Assembly: GCF_019320115.1 (NCBI RefSeq)
Contig: NC_089587.1
Location: 83,810,384-83,874,383, forward strand
Source: Miscanthus floridulus
Lineage: Eukaryota > Streptophyta > Magnoliopsida > Poales > Poaceae
Reading direction: 5' to 3'
Length of the DNA stretch: 64,000 nucleotides
The notes beneath the pieces were generated by a model. That model did no database searches. It was not told where the DNA came from and worked only from the letters and a program-made list of their open reading frames with translations. Positions 1-11,511 of the stretch are shown piece after piece. A program made the translations under genes and the position numbers. Positions within the stretch are counted from its first letter, which is position 1. Each line of letters begins with the position of its first letter.

Positions 1-276
1 GGACTAAAGGGTCTTTTTTTTCTTTTCCTGCTTATTTCAATTGATGATTCTTTTTTGTTTTAATTTGGTTTTCGAATACGCATTATTCGCTGCAAAGTAA
101 TATACGTATACGCGCGCGTACTGTAAAGTTTTCGCTCGATCAATGCACGCAAGCAACACAAGTAAAAGTAAACTAAAACATAATATTACATTTCATCGTC
201 ACATGTAAAGTTTGCATTAATTGTACATTTCATCATCACATGTTCTTTGGATCAATATGAAATTTGGCTTTCATCA

Positions 277-3200
277 TCACATATTTGGGTCATAGTAAAA
301 CTCGCCGCCGGGAGTTAAGACCTGATCATTCAGAAATCCACCTATTGTCTCTTGGATTGCTTTGAGATGGTGTGTGTCCAGGGTTTTTTCCTTCAACCAA
401 CGAGTCTTCAATTTGAGATATGAGATAAAGAAAAAGTATATTAGTATATATATATGTGTATCAAGAATAATGATAAATAAATTGTATCTATCACGAATAT
501 ATATAATAATTATGTATGAAGAATATATATATATATACACTGTGTACACTTACCCTTTTTTTTATCTAGACTAGTTCTTTTTTTAGCACAACTCTTCATG
601 AACTCACAAACCTAGTAGTTACCACAGAGATTTTGGAGGATTGTCTACCCTAGGGCTGCCGTAGAACCCACTTTACAAGAAAAGATCGTCATCATCTCGA
701 GCATAGGGAAATTGAACTAAGGTAGGTATTAAGTACTTACTTTGTATAGCACTACTTTCAGTGGCACTTTGCGTTTCATATGGTGTTCCTGACAGACCTT
801 TTCCCAACAACTACCAAATAACATAAAAAATATTTGGACCATTAATTTGCATGCAGAGAGACTGGAATAGTTTTGCTAGTGAGACTGCAATTACCTATGA
901 ATAATATCTATCATTCTCTTGGAACTCTTTTTGCTCTTTTCTCATCGAGTCCCAGATGCCTAGAATGACCTTCTCCAGATCGAGTTCATCAATATCCAGT
1001 GTCACTGCCATGTCCATTAACACTCATTAATTAGCTAACAGGTACAGTGAACATATATATATGGATACACGATCGTCGACATTATGAACACTTACCTGAA
1101 GTTTGTAGGGGAAGAGTATACATTTCTTGTCACGTTGCTTCTCTAAGAACATCTTGATATGGCCTCCGTTTCTGCTTTCCATGTTGGTTGGGGTTTAGGG
1201 TTTTTTGAATACGATATGTGGATCAATGAAACCAATATCAGTACACCCTCTCCTTTTTGCACTCTCCCATCTCAAACCTGCATCATATATATAGAGTGAG
1301 GATAATAAACACTAGACATGTACGTACGTAGCGACCTTATTATAATAGTAGAAAGAATCACTTACAGACAATAGCAGCTGATGAGAGTCTTGTCGAGGAG
1401 AGTTTTCGGTGGACTAGTTGGTGTAATTTAGCAAACTCAATGTACATAACGTCATCGCCACGAACCAATGGTCGTCTTTGATTCTGACAGAAATATAGAA
1501 CTCTTTCCGGTGACACGCGTCGAGGTACAAGGTGTTTAGCTTGAACAATTGTGTACCCAGTTCATTGATGGTCTTAGGATTCCATAGACTCTGCCCCATG
1601 CTCATATTTCTGCCATTCATCCGCTACCGGCGCACTTTCGAAGAGGGAAATCGCCAAGGTCGCTACCTCTCATAGCATAAAAGTTAGCAAGTTCCGCCAT
1701 ATCCACTTCTTTATCAGCAGGTATTCCTCATATCTCAGACATATCTATGTTTGAACCCATATTCATTAGCAATAACTAGAGGAGGGACTGATTGCAATTC
1801 TTGTTTCCCGAGTTGTGCAACAGTCTTTCCCTGCTTTAGCAGCTTTCTTGATTATCTTGCTAAGAGTGCGGTCAAAGTCTGATGGTGGCGAGGGCTTACG
1901 AGCTTGCCGCCTCTTTTTCTGCTCAGCTTCCACCATCCGCCTTCGTTTAGCTGGAGGTAGGTGGAAGTGCTTCTGCTCCTACTCTTCCTCTTCCCTGTGC
2001 CTTGAGAAGAATGCTATCGAAGTTTTTTAACCGCATCATCTAACTCCTCTTTACTCATTTCACCAGGCAATTTCTGTGGAATTGGCCTTGGTTTCACGGG
2101 GGCCTTCTTGGTCGTCTTCGCCGGCGGGGCAGATGGCTTATTTGTTTGCAGCCGTCTTCCCTGGTTCATGGGAGGAGGTGGGGGAACAGGCGTTGGAGAC
2201 CTTCGAGGCGGCGTTGGGGAACGCCTTGGAGGCGGTGGCGGCGGTGGAGACCGTCTTGGAGATGGTGGGGATGCAGCCGTGTCTTCTACCCCATCGTAAC
2301 CGCCGCCCGGAGCACTATGCTGGTCTGGTGATTGTACTATTGGACTTAGGTTGGGGGAGGCCCTGCTGTGTGCGTACAGAAGACAATGAGTCAATTGTTA
2401 TTTAAGAGGCAATATAAAATTAATAAAAAAATTGTTTCGTTCACTTTCATCCGTACCTATTGTGCGGCAACGGCTTCCGGGAATATTGATGTAGCGCTTG
2501 CGCCATGCAATGAATGACTTCTCTGCTTCTCCCACGGTCTTCTCCCCATCACCTTCCCATGAATGTCAAGAGGCACACGCTAAAACCTTCAATAGCTTTA
2601 TCCACCGAGACGGTAAGCATATCAGCTGGTACTACTGCCCATGGATTCTTGGTGTCTTGGTACGGTCGATAGGGTTTACAACACCAATAGCCACCCTTCA
2701 CTGTGCCATTATCTTTTGGAATGTGCAGCTCACATGATGTAAAAGGTTCAGTCGATGTCATCCACGGGGAAGCGCAGCTCTGCATCTTTTATGGCATTAG
2801 GGCAGCTCCGTAGAAGCCACAACTGCTTCTTAACTGATCGGAGCTAATGTGATTCCCGTGAGCTGTTGTAATTCCATGGGCACTCAATTTATTTGCACTT
2901 GCCTTGCGACTTCCTCTTGCATTTTCTGCTTGCATTTCTTTTTCTCGCCTTTGTGATTTCAAGCCACCGCTTCCATGGACTCAATAACATAATTTATTTG
3001 CTGCAAGATGCGGATCTCTCTGCCTCCTCATCCTTTCCATTCTCTGGTGGCTTCTGTACGAATCGATCCATTCAGGGAAACCTTGCACCCACGGAACGGC
3101 CCCTTTGCCTCTAGTTCGTCCACAATGCTCAGCAGTCCCGATGGAATATGTCAGTTCATCTTTCTCTCTGTTGGGCCAGAATAGTCCACTATCTCTAGCT

Positions 3201-4256
3201 TTTAGAATTTGAATCAACCTTTCTGTTGCTCTTTCGAGTTTTGTGCCATGGACGAGCTTCCCGGTGACTGGGTCCAATCCTCCCCCATGACCTAAAAACC
3301 AACGCTTTGTGCGTTCAGGCCACGGTGCTGATTCAGGTACGACCCCCTTGGCAATAAGGTCTGCTTCCATTTTTTGCCACTTGGGAACGGAAGTCGCGTA
3401 GCCACCTGATCCCATGTTATGGTGGTATTGCTTTTGTCTGGAATTCTCTTGGTTCCTTCTCGCCCGTTTCGCACCATCTTCTTGATGTCTTGTACTGCTT
3501 ACAAATTCCTCCCAGTAGGGCTTGCCTTCGGGATTGGGCCCTTATCGTTCCAATTTGGAGTCTTGTTCTTCTTGACGTATGATTTGTACAGCTGCTTCTT
3601 CCAAGATTGGAATTGGGTGGCCATCTTCTTCATTGTCCAGTGCCTAACTCGCTCCGTCAACCTTTCGTGGGTGATGTCTTCATGATAATCATGTTTGGAG
3701 CGTGAAATGTGCAAGAACATCTTGCCAAATCAGCTCCTTGTCCTTATCAGAGACATAACTAATATGAGGAGCATTGTTATTTTTTTCCATTCACGGGCAT
3801 TGATCGGGAGCTTGTCCCTTACAAGGTACCCACAGTGGTACACGAATTTCTGTGCATATTGTCCTAGTGGTTCGCCTGTAGCCACGTTGAATTCTGAGAT
3901 GATGTAGCGGCCTTCCAACGGCTTTTTGGCCCCTCGAACATTCTTTGTGTTCCCCGTCGTCGTCGTCGATCCAGACGGCTATGTACGCATAGAAACACAA
4001 AAAGTATTATAAAACGAAGGTCGATCCAGTGGGCTACATGTATGCATAATAAATAAATGAGAGCTAGATATTGAGAAATATATACCTCGCCGGAATTATC
4101 TTCATGAACAACTTCCTCAACAATATGATCGAGATTCAAGTATTGACTCCCGTCGTCTTCCTGCTGGTCATTATCAACATCGGCACAATGTTCAGTGCCG
4201 GCGTTGATAATATCCATCATTTCCGCCTCCAGGTCATCGTCTCTCGGGTCGGTCAT
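277..4256 (-). pseudogene. CACTA second protein: Transposase_24 domain, Pro-rich linker, Ulp1-like C48 protease
   Basis: This gene reads right to left over several exons. The start ATG at 4256 opens an acidic exon with donor GAG|GTATAT at 4087. The next exon begins near 3978 and carries the Transposase_24 (Ptta/En/Spm) hallmark KFVYHCGYLVRD near 3790-3830 and HWTMKKMATQFQSWKK near 3590-3640. The conserved region runs on to about 2980. A proline-rich stretch lies at 2080-2330. The Ulp1-type part follows: an ILFPY exon (1090-1190), a TLDID...DSMRKEQKEF exon (about 920-1010), a catalytic-Cys segment NLCGNY near 620 and a terminal GEFYYD at about 295. Frameshifts (near 3770) and an in-frame stop next to the NLCG motif show decay. 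In the family this protein helps transposition, and the SUMO-protease part is a common fusion. Exon edges other than those stated are approximate. Confidence 0.65.
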
Positions 4257-4269
4257 AGAGAGCCTAAAC

Positions 4270-4720
4270 AATTATAAAACAATAATTATGCAATTAGGGT
4301 TTCATAGACATTTCATACACATTTCATAGATATATAATTTTTTTCATACTCCACAATAGATTTTTTCCTAAGTAAAAATTATACATGTCATATATATAAT
4401 TTTAATGGATTACATATATATAGGGTGGTTTAGGGTTTAGCCATATAATTTCATACACATTTCATAGATATAAATATAAATTTATACATTTCATATATAT
4501 ATATAACCCATTATTATAATTTCATACATATAAAATGAAATTTAATTAGTATTATACTTGTAAATTTATACATTTCATACATATAATTTCATACATATAA
4601 AATGAAATTTAGTATTATATATAACATTATATATAACATAAATTTATACATTTCATACATATAATTTCATATACTTCCATATACATTTCATATATATAAA
4701 AAATAAAATTTATAAATAAT
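4270..4720. repeat. AT-rich degenerate tandem repeat
   Basis: A run of short, imperfect repeats built on CATTTCATA(C/G)ATATA, repeated many times, lies just upstream of the transposase-gene start. No coding frame is credible here. It is probably the upstream or 5' intronic part of CACTA element A. Confidence 0.6.
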
Positions 4721-5235
4721 TGATGGCCGGGGCGGTGGTGCCTGCGCGGGCGGCCGGCCAGCGTCGTGGCCGGGAGGCGAGCGCGGGCGTCGTGGAGTGT
4801 GCCCGGGGGGCCACCGTCGGTGGGGAGGCCGGTGGCGCGTGGAGGCCGCGTGGGCGCGGCGAGAGGCGGCGCGCACGGGGCTCGTGCAGATGCTGGCGAG
4901 AGGCGGCGCGGGCGTCGTGGAGTGCCCGGGGGGGCATCGTCGGTGGGGAGGCGCGCGGCGTCGTGGAGTGCCTGCGGGGGGCGCCGTCGGTGGGAGGCTG
5001 GTGGCCGTGTAGGCCGCGGCGAGAGCGCGCGCATGGGGCGTCGTCTCGGGGCTCCTCCGGTGACGGGCGCGGTGTCGGGGGCTCCTCCGGCGAGGAGGGC
5101 GGCGTCGGGGTGGCCGGATCCACGATCTGGTGACGGGGAGCCGAATCCGGCGGTTGGCGGCGGCGGGCTCGCTGATGACGATGAAGTCGAAGACGAGAAG
5201 TGAGAGGAGGAAGAGAAGGGAGCTGGCGTATATAG
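4720..5235. repeat. GC-rich tandem repeat block in CACTA A
   Basis: A very GC-rich block has imperfect direct repeats based on GTCGTGGAGTGCCCGGGGGG followed by TCGTCGGTGGGGAGGC, at about 4789, 4914 and 4961. Open frames run through it on both strands only because stops are rare in such composition. On the minus strand, GGGAC..CTCTCCTATATACGCC (about 5225-5245) looks like a TATA element leading into it, so it may be the promoter and 5' leader of the transposase gene. That role is inference. Confidence 0.55.
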
Positions 5236-5239
5236 GAGA

Positions 5240-5440
5240 GGGACCTTTAGTCCCGGCTCCTAACACTGCCCGGACTAAAGGTCACCTTTAGTCCTGGCTC
5301 CAACCACCAGCCGGACTAAAGGTCCACCTTTAGTCCCGGCTCCAATAACCAGCCAGGACTAAAGGTAATTTTTGGCGGGCCGCCAAATGCAGCCCACCTT
5401 TCGTCCCGGGCCGTGATCGAAGCCGGGACTAAAGGGGCTG
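5240..5440. repeat. Fold-back subterminal repeats (CCTTTAGTCC / GGACTAAAGG)
   Basis: Alternating CCTTTAGTCC(C/T)GGCTCC and its reverse complement (A)GCCGGGACTAAAGG are spaced by 5-10 bases. They form about four adjacent short hairpins that can also pair with each other. The same units occur at 7836-8010 and the window begins with one. Grass CACTA elements and derived MITEs carry such subterminal arrays, which are thought to be transposase-binding sites. Confidence 0.7.
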
Positions 5441-5449
5441 GAAAATTCA

Positions 5450-5781
5450 CTTCGCGCCAGTTTTTTGGTTGTTAGGTATATATATTTCTTTTTATTTAAA
5501 TGTTAAATTCTTATTATTTGCTTAGTAAATTAAATACTAGGCATAATATTTTTTTAAAAAGTAATAAAATTTATTTTGATTTACTGCACACAAGAAAAAT
5601 ATGTGACCTAAACTATTGTCTTTTTAATTATAAATATTGAACATAATGCAACTAATAATCACTATTTTCGTTAATGCAAAAATATAGACTTTAATTAAAA
5701 TCATTAAATCTATTGGTTTTCGATAGGAAATTTGTTTTCACATCATTTTAACGTAAATCTTTAAGTTCTTCATCAATAATT
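5450..5781. other. AT-rich linker, no gene seen
   Basis: AT-rich sequence lies between the fold-back repeats and the 0.5-kb tandem array. No ORF, RNA or terminal repeat is recognised. Confidence 0.5.
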
Positions 5782-7670
5782 GTATAATTAATCGGTGAAT
5801 TCGCGCGAAATTCAATTAAAGTGCAAAAAGCACCAAACCAGCTCAGAAAAATCTCAAACTTGGCGGTGGCCTCACACAGGGCATTTGCAGTCTTGAGAAA
5901 AAGTTTGAGACCAATCCGCACTGGAAAGCACACATGGACCTCAGAATCCCAGAGAACCTAGGTGTATAGATAGGGTTCGACGAAAGGTTCTATATACCTC
6001 TGTGAAGCACGTCGACTCCGCCTATGTCGAAATGGCTTGAAATTTTTTTGGCAGTCATTTACCCCCAAAATATGGGCCCACACAAGATCTTAGGTTTTTT
6101 CTGATAATTATTTTTATTATTACATTTTTCTTTGTGCCGCGTGAGACGAAATACGGTGAATTATAGATTGAAAACACTAGAATTTTGCGTCGACCTCCAC
6201 AGAGATTTGTCACCTAGGGCACAAGAGACCATTTGGCAAAGTTTGGCACCATTCCGGATCTTTTCGGGGTGGACTTAGTTCAACGTATAATTAATCGGTG
6301 AATTCGCGCGAAATTCAATTAAAGTGCAAAAAGCACCAAACCAGCTCAGAAAAATCTCAAACTTGGCGGTGGCCTCACACAGGGCATTTGCAGTCTTGAG
6401 AAAAAGTTTGAGACCAATCCGGCACTGGAAAGCACATGGACCTCAGAATCCCAGAGAACCTAGGTGTATAGATAGGGTTCGACGAAAGGTTCTATATACC
6501 TCTGTGAAGCACGTCGACTCCGCCTATGTTAAATGGCTTGAAATTTTTTTGGCAGTCATTTACCCCCAAAATATGGGCCCACACAAGATCTTAGGTTTTT
6601 TGATAATTATTTTTATTATTACATTTTTCTTTGTGCCGCGTGAGACGAAATACGGTGAATTATAGATTGAAAACACTAGAATTTTGCGTCGACCTCCACA
6701 GAGATTTGTCACCTAGGGCACAAGAGACCATTTGGCAAAGTTTGGCACCATTCCGGATCTTTTCGGGGGTGGACTCAGTTCAACGTATAATTAATCGGTG
6801 AATTCACGCGGAAATTCAATTAAAGTGCAAAAAGCACCAAACCAGCTCAGAAAAATCTCAAACTTGGCGGTGGCCTCAACAGGGCATTTGCAGTCTTGAG
6901 AAAAAGTTTGAGACCAATCCGGCACTAGAAAGCACATGGACCTCAGAATCCAGAGAACTAGGTGTATAGATAGGGTTCGACAAAGGTTTATATACTCTGT
7001 GAAACGTCGACTCCGCCTATGTCGAAATGGCTTGAAATTTTTTTGGCGTCATTTACCCCAAAATATGGGCCACACAAGATCTTAGGTTTTTCTGATAATT
7101 ATTTTTATTATTACATTTTTCTTTGTGCCGCGTGAGACAAATACGGTGAATTATAGATTGAAAACACTGAATTTTGCGTCGACCTCCACAGAGATTTGTC
7201 ACCTAGGGCACAAGAGACCATTTGGCAAAGTTTGGCACCATTCCGGATCTTTTCGGGGGTGGACTCAGTTCAACGTATAATTAATCGGTGAATTCGCGCG
7301 GAAATTCAATTAAAGTGCAAAAAGCACCAAACCAGCTCAGAAAAATCTCAAATTGGCGTGGCCTCCACAGGGCATTTGCAATCTTGAGAAAAAGTTTGAG
7401 ACCAATCCGACTAGAAAGCATATGACCTCAGAATCCCAGAGAACTTGATGTATAGGGTTCGACGAAAGGTTCTATATATCTCTGTGAAGCACGTCGACTC
7501 CGCCTATGTCGAAATGGCTTGAAATTTTTTTGGCAGTCATTTACCCCAAAATATGGGCCCACACAAGATCTTAGGTTTTTCTGATAATTATTTTTATTAT
7601 TACATTTTTCTTTGTGATGCGTGAGACGAAATACGGTGAATTATGAAAACACTAGAATTTTGCGTCAAAA
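5782..7670. repeat. Four-copy tandem repeat, ~0.5 kb unit
   Basis: The anchor GTATAATTAATCGGTGAATTC recurs at about 5782, 6285, 6785 and 7275, giving periods of 503, 500 and 490 bases. The last copy is cut short near 7670. Copies differ mainly by single-base indels, which is typical of a recent internal amplification. Each unit contains a bent AT-rich core and no conserved reading frame. The array lies between the two fold-back zones, inside CACTA element A. Confidence 0.9.
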
Positions 7671-7835
7671 TACGGTAAAATAAACTTAAAAACTTATGTG
7701 TGAAAATTATAATTTTCCCCTAAAATCTAAAACTATTTTTTCAACAAAAGACTCTAAAAATCAAAGTATACTTATGAAAAGAATATAAATGAAACTAATA
7801 AACTAAAACTATTGTTTTTTTTAATAACTATTGGC

Positions 7836-8010
7836 GGAAGCTTTATTCCCGGTTAGAGGTTATAACCAGAAAAAGAGCAATATTTATTCCCGTTTAAAGC
7901 CTCCAGCCGGGACTAAACATTTAGTCCCGGTTAGTGGCTCTAGCCGGGACTAAATGTCGATCTTTAGTCCCGGTTATAGCCTCTAACCGGGACTAAAGGT
8001 TGCCTGCCGA
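7836..8010. repeat. Fold-back subterminal repeats near right end of CACTA A
   Basis: Five or more copies of TTTAGTCCCGGTTA and its complement CCGGGACTAAA alternate with short loops (GTGGCTCTAG, TAGCCTCTAA). They match the 5240-5440 family. They lie 130-300 bases from the CACTA terminus at 8150, as expected for subterminal transposase-binding repeats. Confidence 0.7.
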
Positions 8011-8137
8011 GCCAGCAGCGTTGGGCAGCGACCTTTACTCCTGGCTCGAGGGTATAGCTGGGATTAAATCTCCTTCACTCCTGGATTCAAAAAATGCCGA
8101 GAGTAACTCCGAAAATGGTGCCGAGACAAAAGGTCTG

Positions 8138-8150
8138 TTTTCTACTAGTG
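8138..8150 (-). repeat. CACTA terminal inverted repeat, element A
   Basis: TTTTCTACTAGTG on the plus strand is CACTAGTAGAAAA on the minus strand, a canonical grass CACTA terminus. The flanking TCA would be the 3-bp target duplication. The partner lies outside the window, so the duplication cannot be confirmed. Confidence 0.7.
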
Positions 8151-8430
8151 TCAAACACATGGAAGTGCAAGGAGGCTGTCGGATCAAACCCAATCGAGCC
8201 TCACCAATAGAATGGATTCTAGACGGCAGTACCTTGAACTCATGGGTTACCGGATTGTAGACGACATAGCAGTATCCATCAGCCCCAAGGCACCCGCAAA
8301 GGATGAGACCGTTGCAGCAATCTGAAACAACTACATTGTTCATGGTGAAGGGCAAGAAGGACCGGAGGGGTAAACACCGGAGATGCTGGTGTATGAACGG
8401 TCCACAAGATAACACGTGTCGATAGGATTA
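8151..8430 (-). pseudogene. F-box protein, C-terminal (F-box-associated) fragment
   Basis: The minus strand encodes an F-box-associated segment with DCCNGLILC, then GYCYVVYNPVTHEFKVLP and SIGEARLG. A one-base shift puts the next stretch back into the family frame (GFDPTASLHFHVFD), so the copy is frameshifted. It is cut on the left by the terminus of CACTA A at 8150. The family acts as substrate adaptors of SCF ubiquitin ligases. An N-terminal F-box piece of the same type lies at 11512-11715, separated by CACTA B. Both pieces share CACCAGCATCT..GTGTTTACCCCTCC, so they may be one split gene or two related copies. Confidence 0.6.
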
Positions 8431-8539
8431 GGTCTGATTTTCTGGTAATGTTTCATGAGCTGTGACTTTTTAATTACTATACACCACATTAACTAGCAGA
8501 TTTGATAGATATCAAGTATTTTCTATAATAATAGGCACG

Positions 8540-10765
8540 ATACAAGTGGCCAGATGCTGAGCCGGAACTTAAGGACAAATTCATGAAGACTCTTGTGCAT
8601 GCTGTACAAAGTTGGCAACCCAAGAAATCTATGACTTGAGGGTTTATGCAGTAGTGGCATACCAAACAGAAATCATAGAGGAGATCACTGAATTTGAAGA
8701 AGCCAAGTTGATCCATTTGGATTACATGAGTACCGTCAAGTGCCTTTCAGTTGGGTAAACATTGATGCTTGGAATGCATTGAGCAATTGGTGGGGATCAG
8801 AGGAGTTCAAAACAATGTGTGCCATGAAGAGGGCTGCACGTCTATCTAGACCTCAAAGTGTGAATTGTGGGGGATCAAGCTCAGTCACATGCACACAACA
8901 ATGCTTGGTATTGTTGAACTTTGATTATATGCAGTTTTTATTTAATCATATGGCAATATTTTTTAATATAATTATATCCATGTATTTTGTAGGAGATGAC
9001 CTATGGAAGGCCATTTAGTTTAATTGAGGGGTTTGCTGTGCACATGGGAGCATCTAAACAAGCAGTGGCAGATGGTGAAGGCAATGAGCTGCCTCCACTT
9101 GCCTAGTTCATTTTTATTGGCTAAACAATGAACTTTGGTATAAACAAGTTTACTGTGCTTAGTTCATTTTTATTTATAAAAATTTAACCTATTGGCTGCA
9201 GCCTAGAAGATTCTGTTTCAAACAATTTATTGTGTTCAGTCCACCTTTACTTTCATAAAAAATAACATTTTCCATGTTTTAGGATAATTATCTTGATGGA
9301 ATGAAGGAAGCTCATGGTGGAAATATTCAATGGGTGAAGGCTCCTCTTGACCCACAAGTTATGTATAAAAGCACTGGACGGAAGCCTCATGGGAAGTTTG
9401 GAATAGCCGATGGTGCCATTGATAGCTCAGAGGTGCAGTTCTCCACTAATGCTCGTCCTTCTCAGTTGCACAGTTCAAATCATAGGGAAAGGGAACTAGA
9501 GCAGGAGGTTCACGATCTTAAAAGACAACGCGCGCTGGACTGCCAATCTTTTTATAATGCATTTGCCAAGTTCAATGAAGATATGGCTCAGGTTGCTTTT
9601 CTATCCGCATCCTTAATACATTGCTTTCTAAGTTTATATGTACCTATGTATCCATGTATTCACAAGTATTAAATTTTTTTTATTATTAGTACATGAGACA
9701 AGGATGAGGAAATGCTCCTCCGCCTCAGATTGATTTGGCCTCATTGTTCCCTAACCCTCCACCTTCTGAGCCGGTAAGACTCTAAAACTTGATTCTACTT
9801 TGAATCTGATAGTTTGCATCTCTATCTTTAAGTCTTTGAATTATTACCTTGTTTATTAGTATGCGGGGCCAGGACGTCAAAATGCTCCTTCATCTCAGAT
9901 AAGTTTGCCCAAATTGTTCCCTAACTCTGCACCTACACCTCTTCAGACGGTAATATTCTTTCATGAAATTAATGTATCTGAACTAGTAGTACTTAGGAAT
10001 GTTATTTGTATCTGACAAGTTAAACACTTTTCTTATATGTATTTCAAGGGCACCATGGAGAACAATTCTGTGAACGCAACATTACATCAAATGGGTGGAA
10101 GTCGTTCATCGGAACATGTTGGCCAACAATCTCCAACAAGAATCTATCAACAGGTAATATTTTCACAATTCAGCTTGAAACTTCACCTAGAAAATATGTT
10201 GAATGGATCCCTATGAACTGTCATAAACCTCTTAGACCTTTGAACACTTTTTTTCGAAGGACACTATAGATAACAGCTCATCAAATTCTATTTTACGTCA
10301 AATGACTGGGAATGCATTTGAGCATCGCACTGGACAAGCACTTCGTGACACTTATCGGCACCAGGTGATAATCTCTTATAGTTATTCTTTAGGCAATGAA
10401 TTATCGATTCATATGTGTTTTTGTATAAGAAATTGCACTGATCATTGTTTCTTTTTGAAGAATCACATGGGAAATAACTCCGGGAGTGTAGGCTTACAGA
10501 GAATGGATGGGAGTACCTTCCGATATTTTTCCCAGTAGTCTACTCAGAATGTTCCTGAGCAGGTAGTAATAATAAACAACTTATTATTTTGTCAACTCAC
10601 ATGAGTGCAAAATTACTGATCAACATAAAAAATCTAAGGAGTTTGCACTATGGTATTTCTTTTTGAAGGAATTGATGCCTAACAGCTCAAGAAATGTGGC
10701 CTTCAACAGAATGGGTGGAAGTTCAATTGGAAACCAAGAAACTAAATGCAGCCAATGATCACAAC
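8540..10765 (+). pseudogene. Transposase_24-like gene of CACTA B
   Basis: Plus-strand exons resemble the C-terminal half of plant CACTA TNPA-like (Transposase_24) proteins. The first pieces give RYKWPDAEPELKDKF (8538-8600) and WVNIDAWNALSNWWGSEEF (8754-8810) with the family's ARLSRPQ..CGGSSS. After an intron, an exon opening near 9283 contains YKSTGRKPHGKFGIADGAI, then a coiled-coil (RERELEQEVHDLKRQRAL) ending at the donor GCTCAG|GTTGC at 9591. A chain of similar short exons follows. Stops inside several exons (for example TAG at 10538) indicate a decayed copy. The catalytic transposase (TNP2) is not found in this element. Confidence 0.5.
9690..10765 (+). repeat. Array of duplicated short exons
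   Basis: Six exon-like blocks end in GT donors: about 9690-9774, 9860-9950, 10049-10153, 10260-10363, 10460-10561 and 10669-10765. Blocks 1 and 2 are similar (NAPP/SSQI..L..LFPN). Blocks 3-6 share the pattern N(S/V)..xxLxxMxG(S/N). Exon and neighbouring intron (with GTAATATT donors and TTGAAGG/TCGAAGG acceptors) look duplicated together. Alignment is by eye. Confidence 0.5.
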
Positions 10766-11511
10766 AGCCACATGAGAGACAGGGATGCCACTGTTGACCA
10801 AGATGTCTTTTTTGATCAGATTAGGAACCCTTGATGTTAGAACTTATTTGTGGATAACTTCAGCCATTTGTACATATTGTCATGACTATTTATTTTCTCG
10901 TAGCTCAATATGCTTACTGTACAAGACAACAAACATTTAATTATTCTACAAAAGAGGAGATTTGGAATCTCTATGATTATCTGGTTGTGTTCTTGGTTAT
11001 GTGTCTATTGACTACTAATTAATTCTGCTTCCTATATATGGCTTTTATTAACAAATAATAAAGATGAATCATGATGCTACTATGGCAGTGTTGTCACAGT
11101 TTGGTTTTGATAGACGTTGCTATAATTGTATTGGCAAGAATACTGTCAGATGTCTCTTATTATCTCCATGAGAGTGGGCACTTTCAGGGATCACATAAGC
11201 TGTTGGAAAAGAGAATAGTTTTACCCGATAGTGTTGTCATGCATACATTCTCGCCAACACCAGGATCGACTAATCTGACACAATGTTTCTCCAACAGTGA
11301 TAGCTGTTAGGAAAAGTCAGTGTTGATAGTGCTATCGGAGTTTGATCTCTATCCCTGACATAGCAGCCCCGACAGGGTTTCCCCGACAGCTGGCTATCAA
11401 GGAACCATAGCCCCGACAATTTCCCTATATTTGCCGACAGTGCTAGGTTGTTGGGGTTGCTGTGATTCGTTGTAGTGAGGAGGGGTAAACACTGTAGATG
11501 CTGGTGATGTT

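Larger units (their letters stand above)
1..8150 (-). mobile_element. CACTA (En/Spm) element A, left end outside window
   Basis: This is the right-hand part of a CACTA DNA transposon. Its right terminus is TTTTCTACTAGTG at 8138-8150, which on the other strand is a CACTA terminal inverted repeat. It contains a minus-strand Transposase_24/Ulp1 gene (277-4256), a GC-rich block, hairpin subterminal repeats at 5240-5440 and 7836-8010, and a 0.5-kb tandem repeat array. The window opens with GGACTAAAGG, which fits the left subterminal zone, so the left end probably lies just outside. Right of 8150 lies F-box coding sequence, so the element seems to have inserted into an F-box gene. Treating 1-8150 as one element is inference; two overlapping elements are possible. 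Confidence 0.6.
8431..11477 (+). mobile_element. CACTA element B, left end not found
   Basis: The right terminus CTGTGATTCGTTGTAGTG at 11460-11477 reads CACTACAACGAATCACAG on the minus strand, a CACTA-type inverted repeat. Short direct repeats based on (C)CCGACA cluster in 11330-11450 and are probably subterminal binding sites. A plus-strand Transposase_24-type gene lies inside (8540-10765). No matching left terminus is seen near 8430, so the left side is truncated or rearranged. Confidence 0.5.

Noticed and set aside
4688..5266. Long minus-strand frame with a hydrophobic start (SSLLFLLSLLVFDFIVIS), plus rival plus-strand frames
   Set aside because: The region is a GC-rich tandem repeat with open frames on both strands and overlapping each other; stops are rare by composition.
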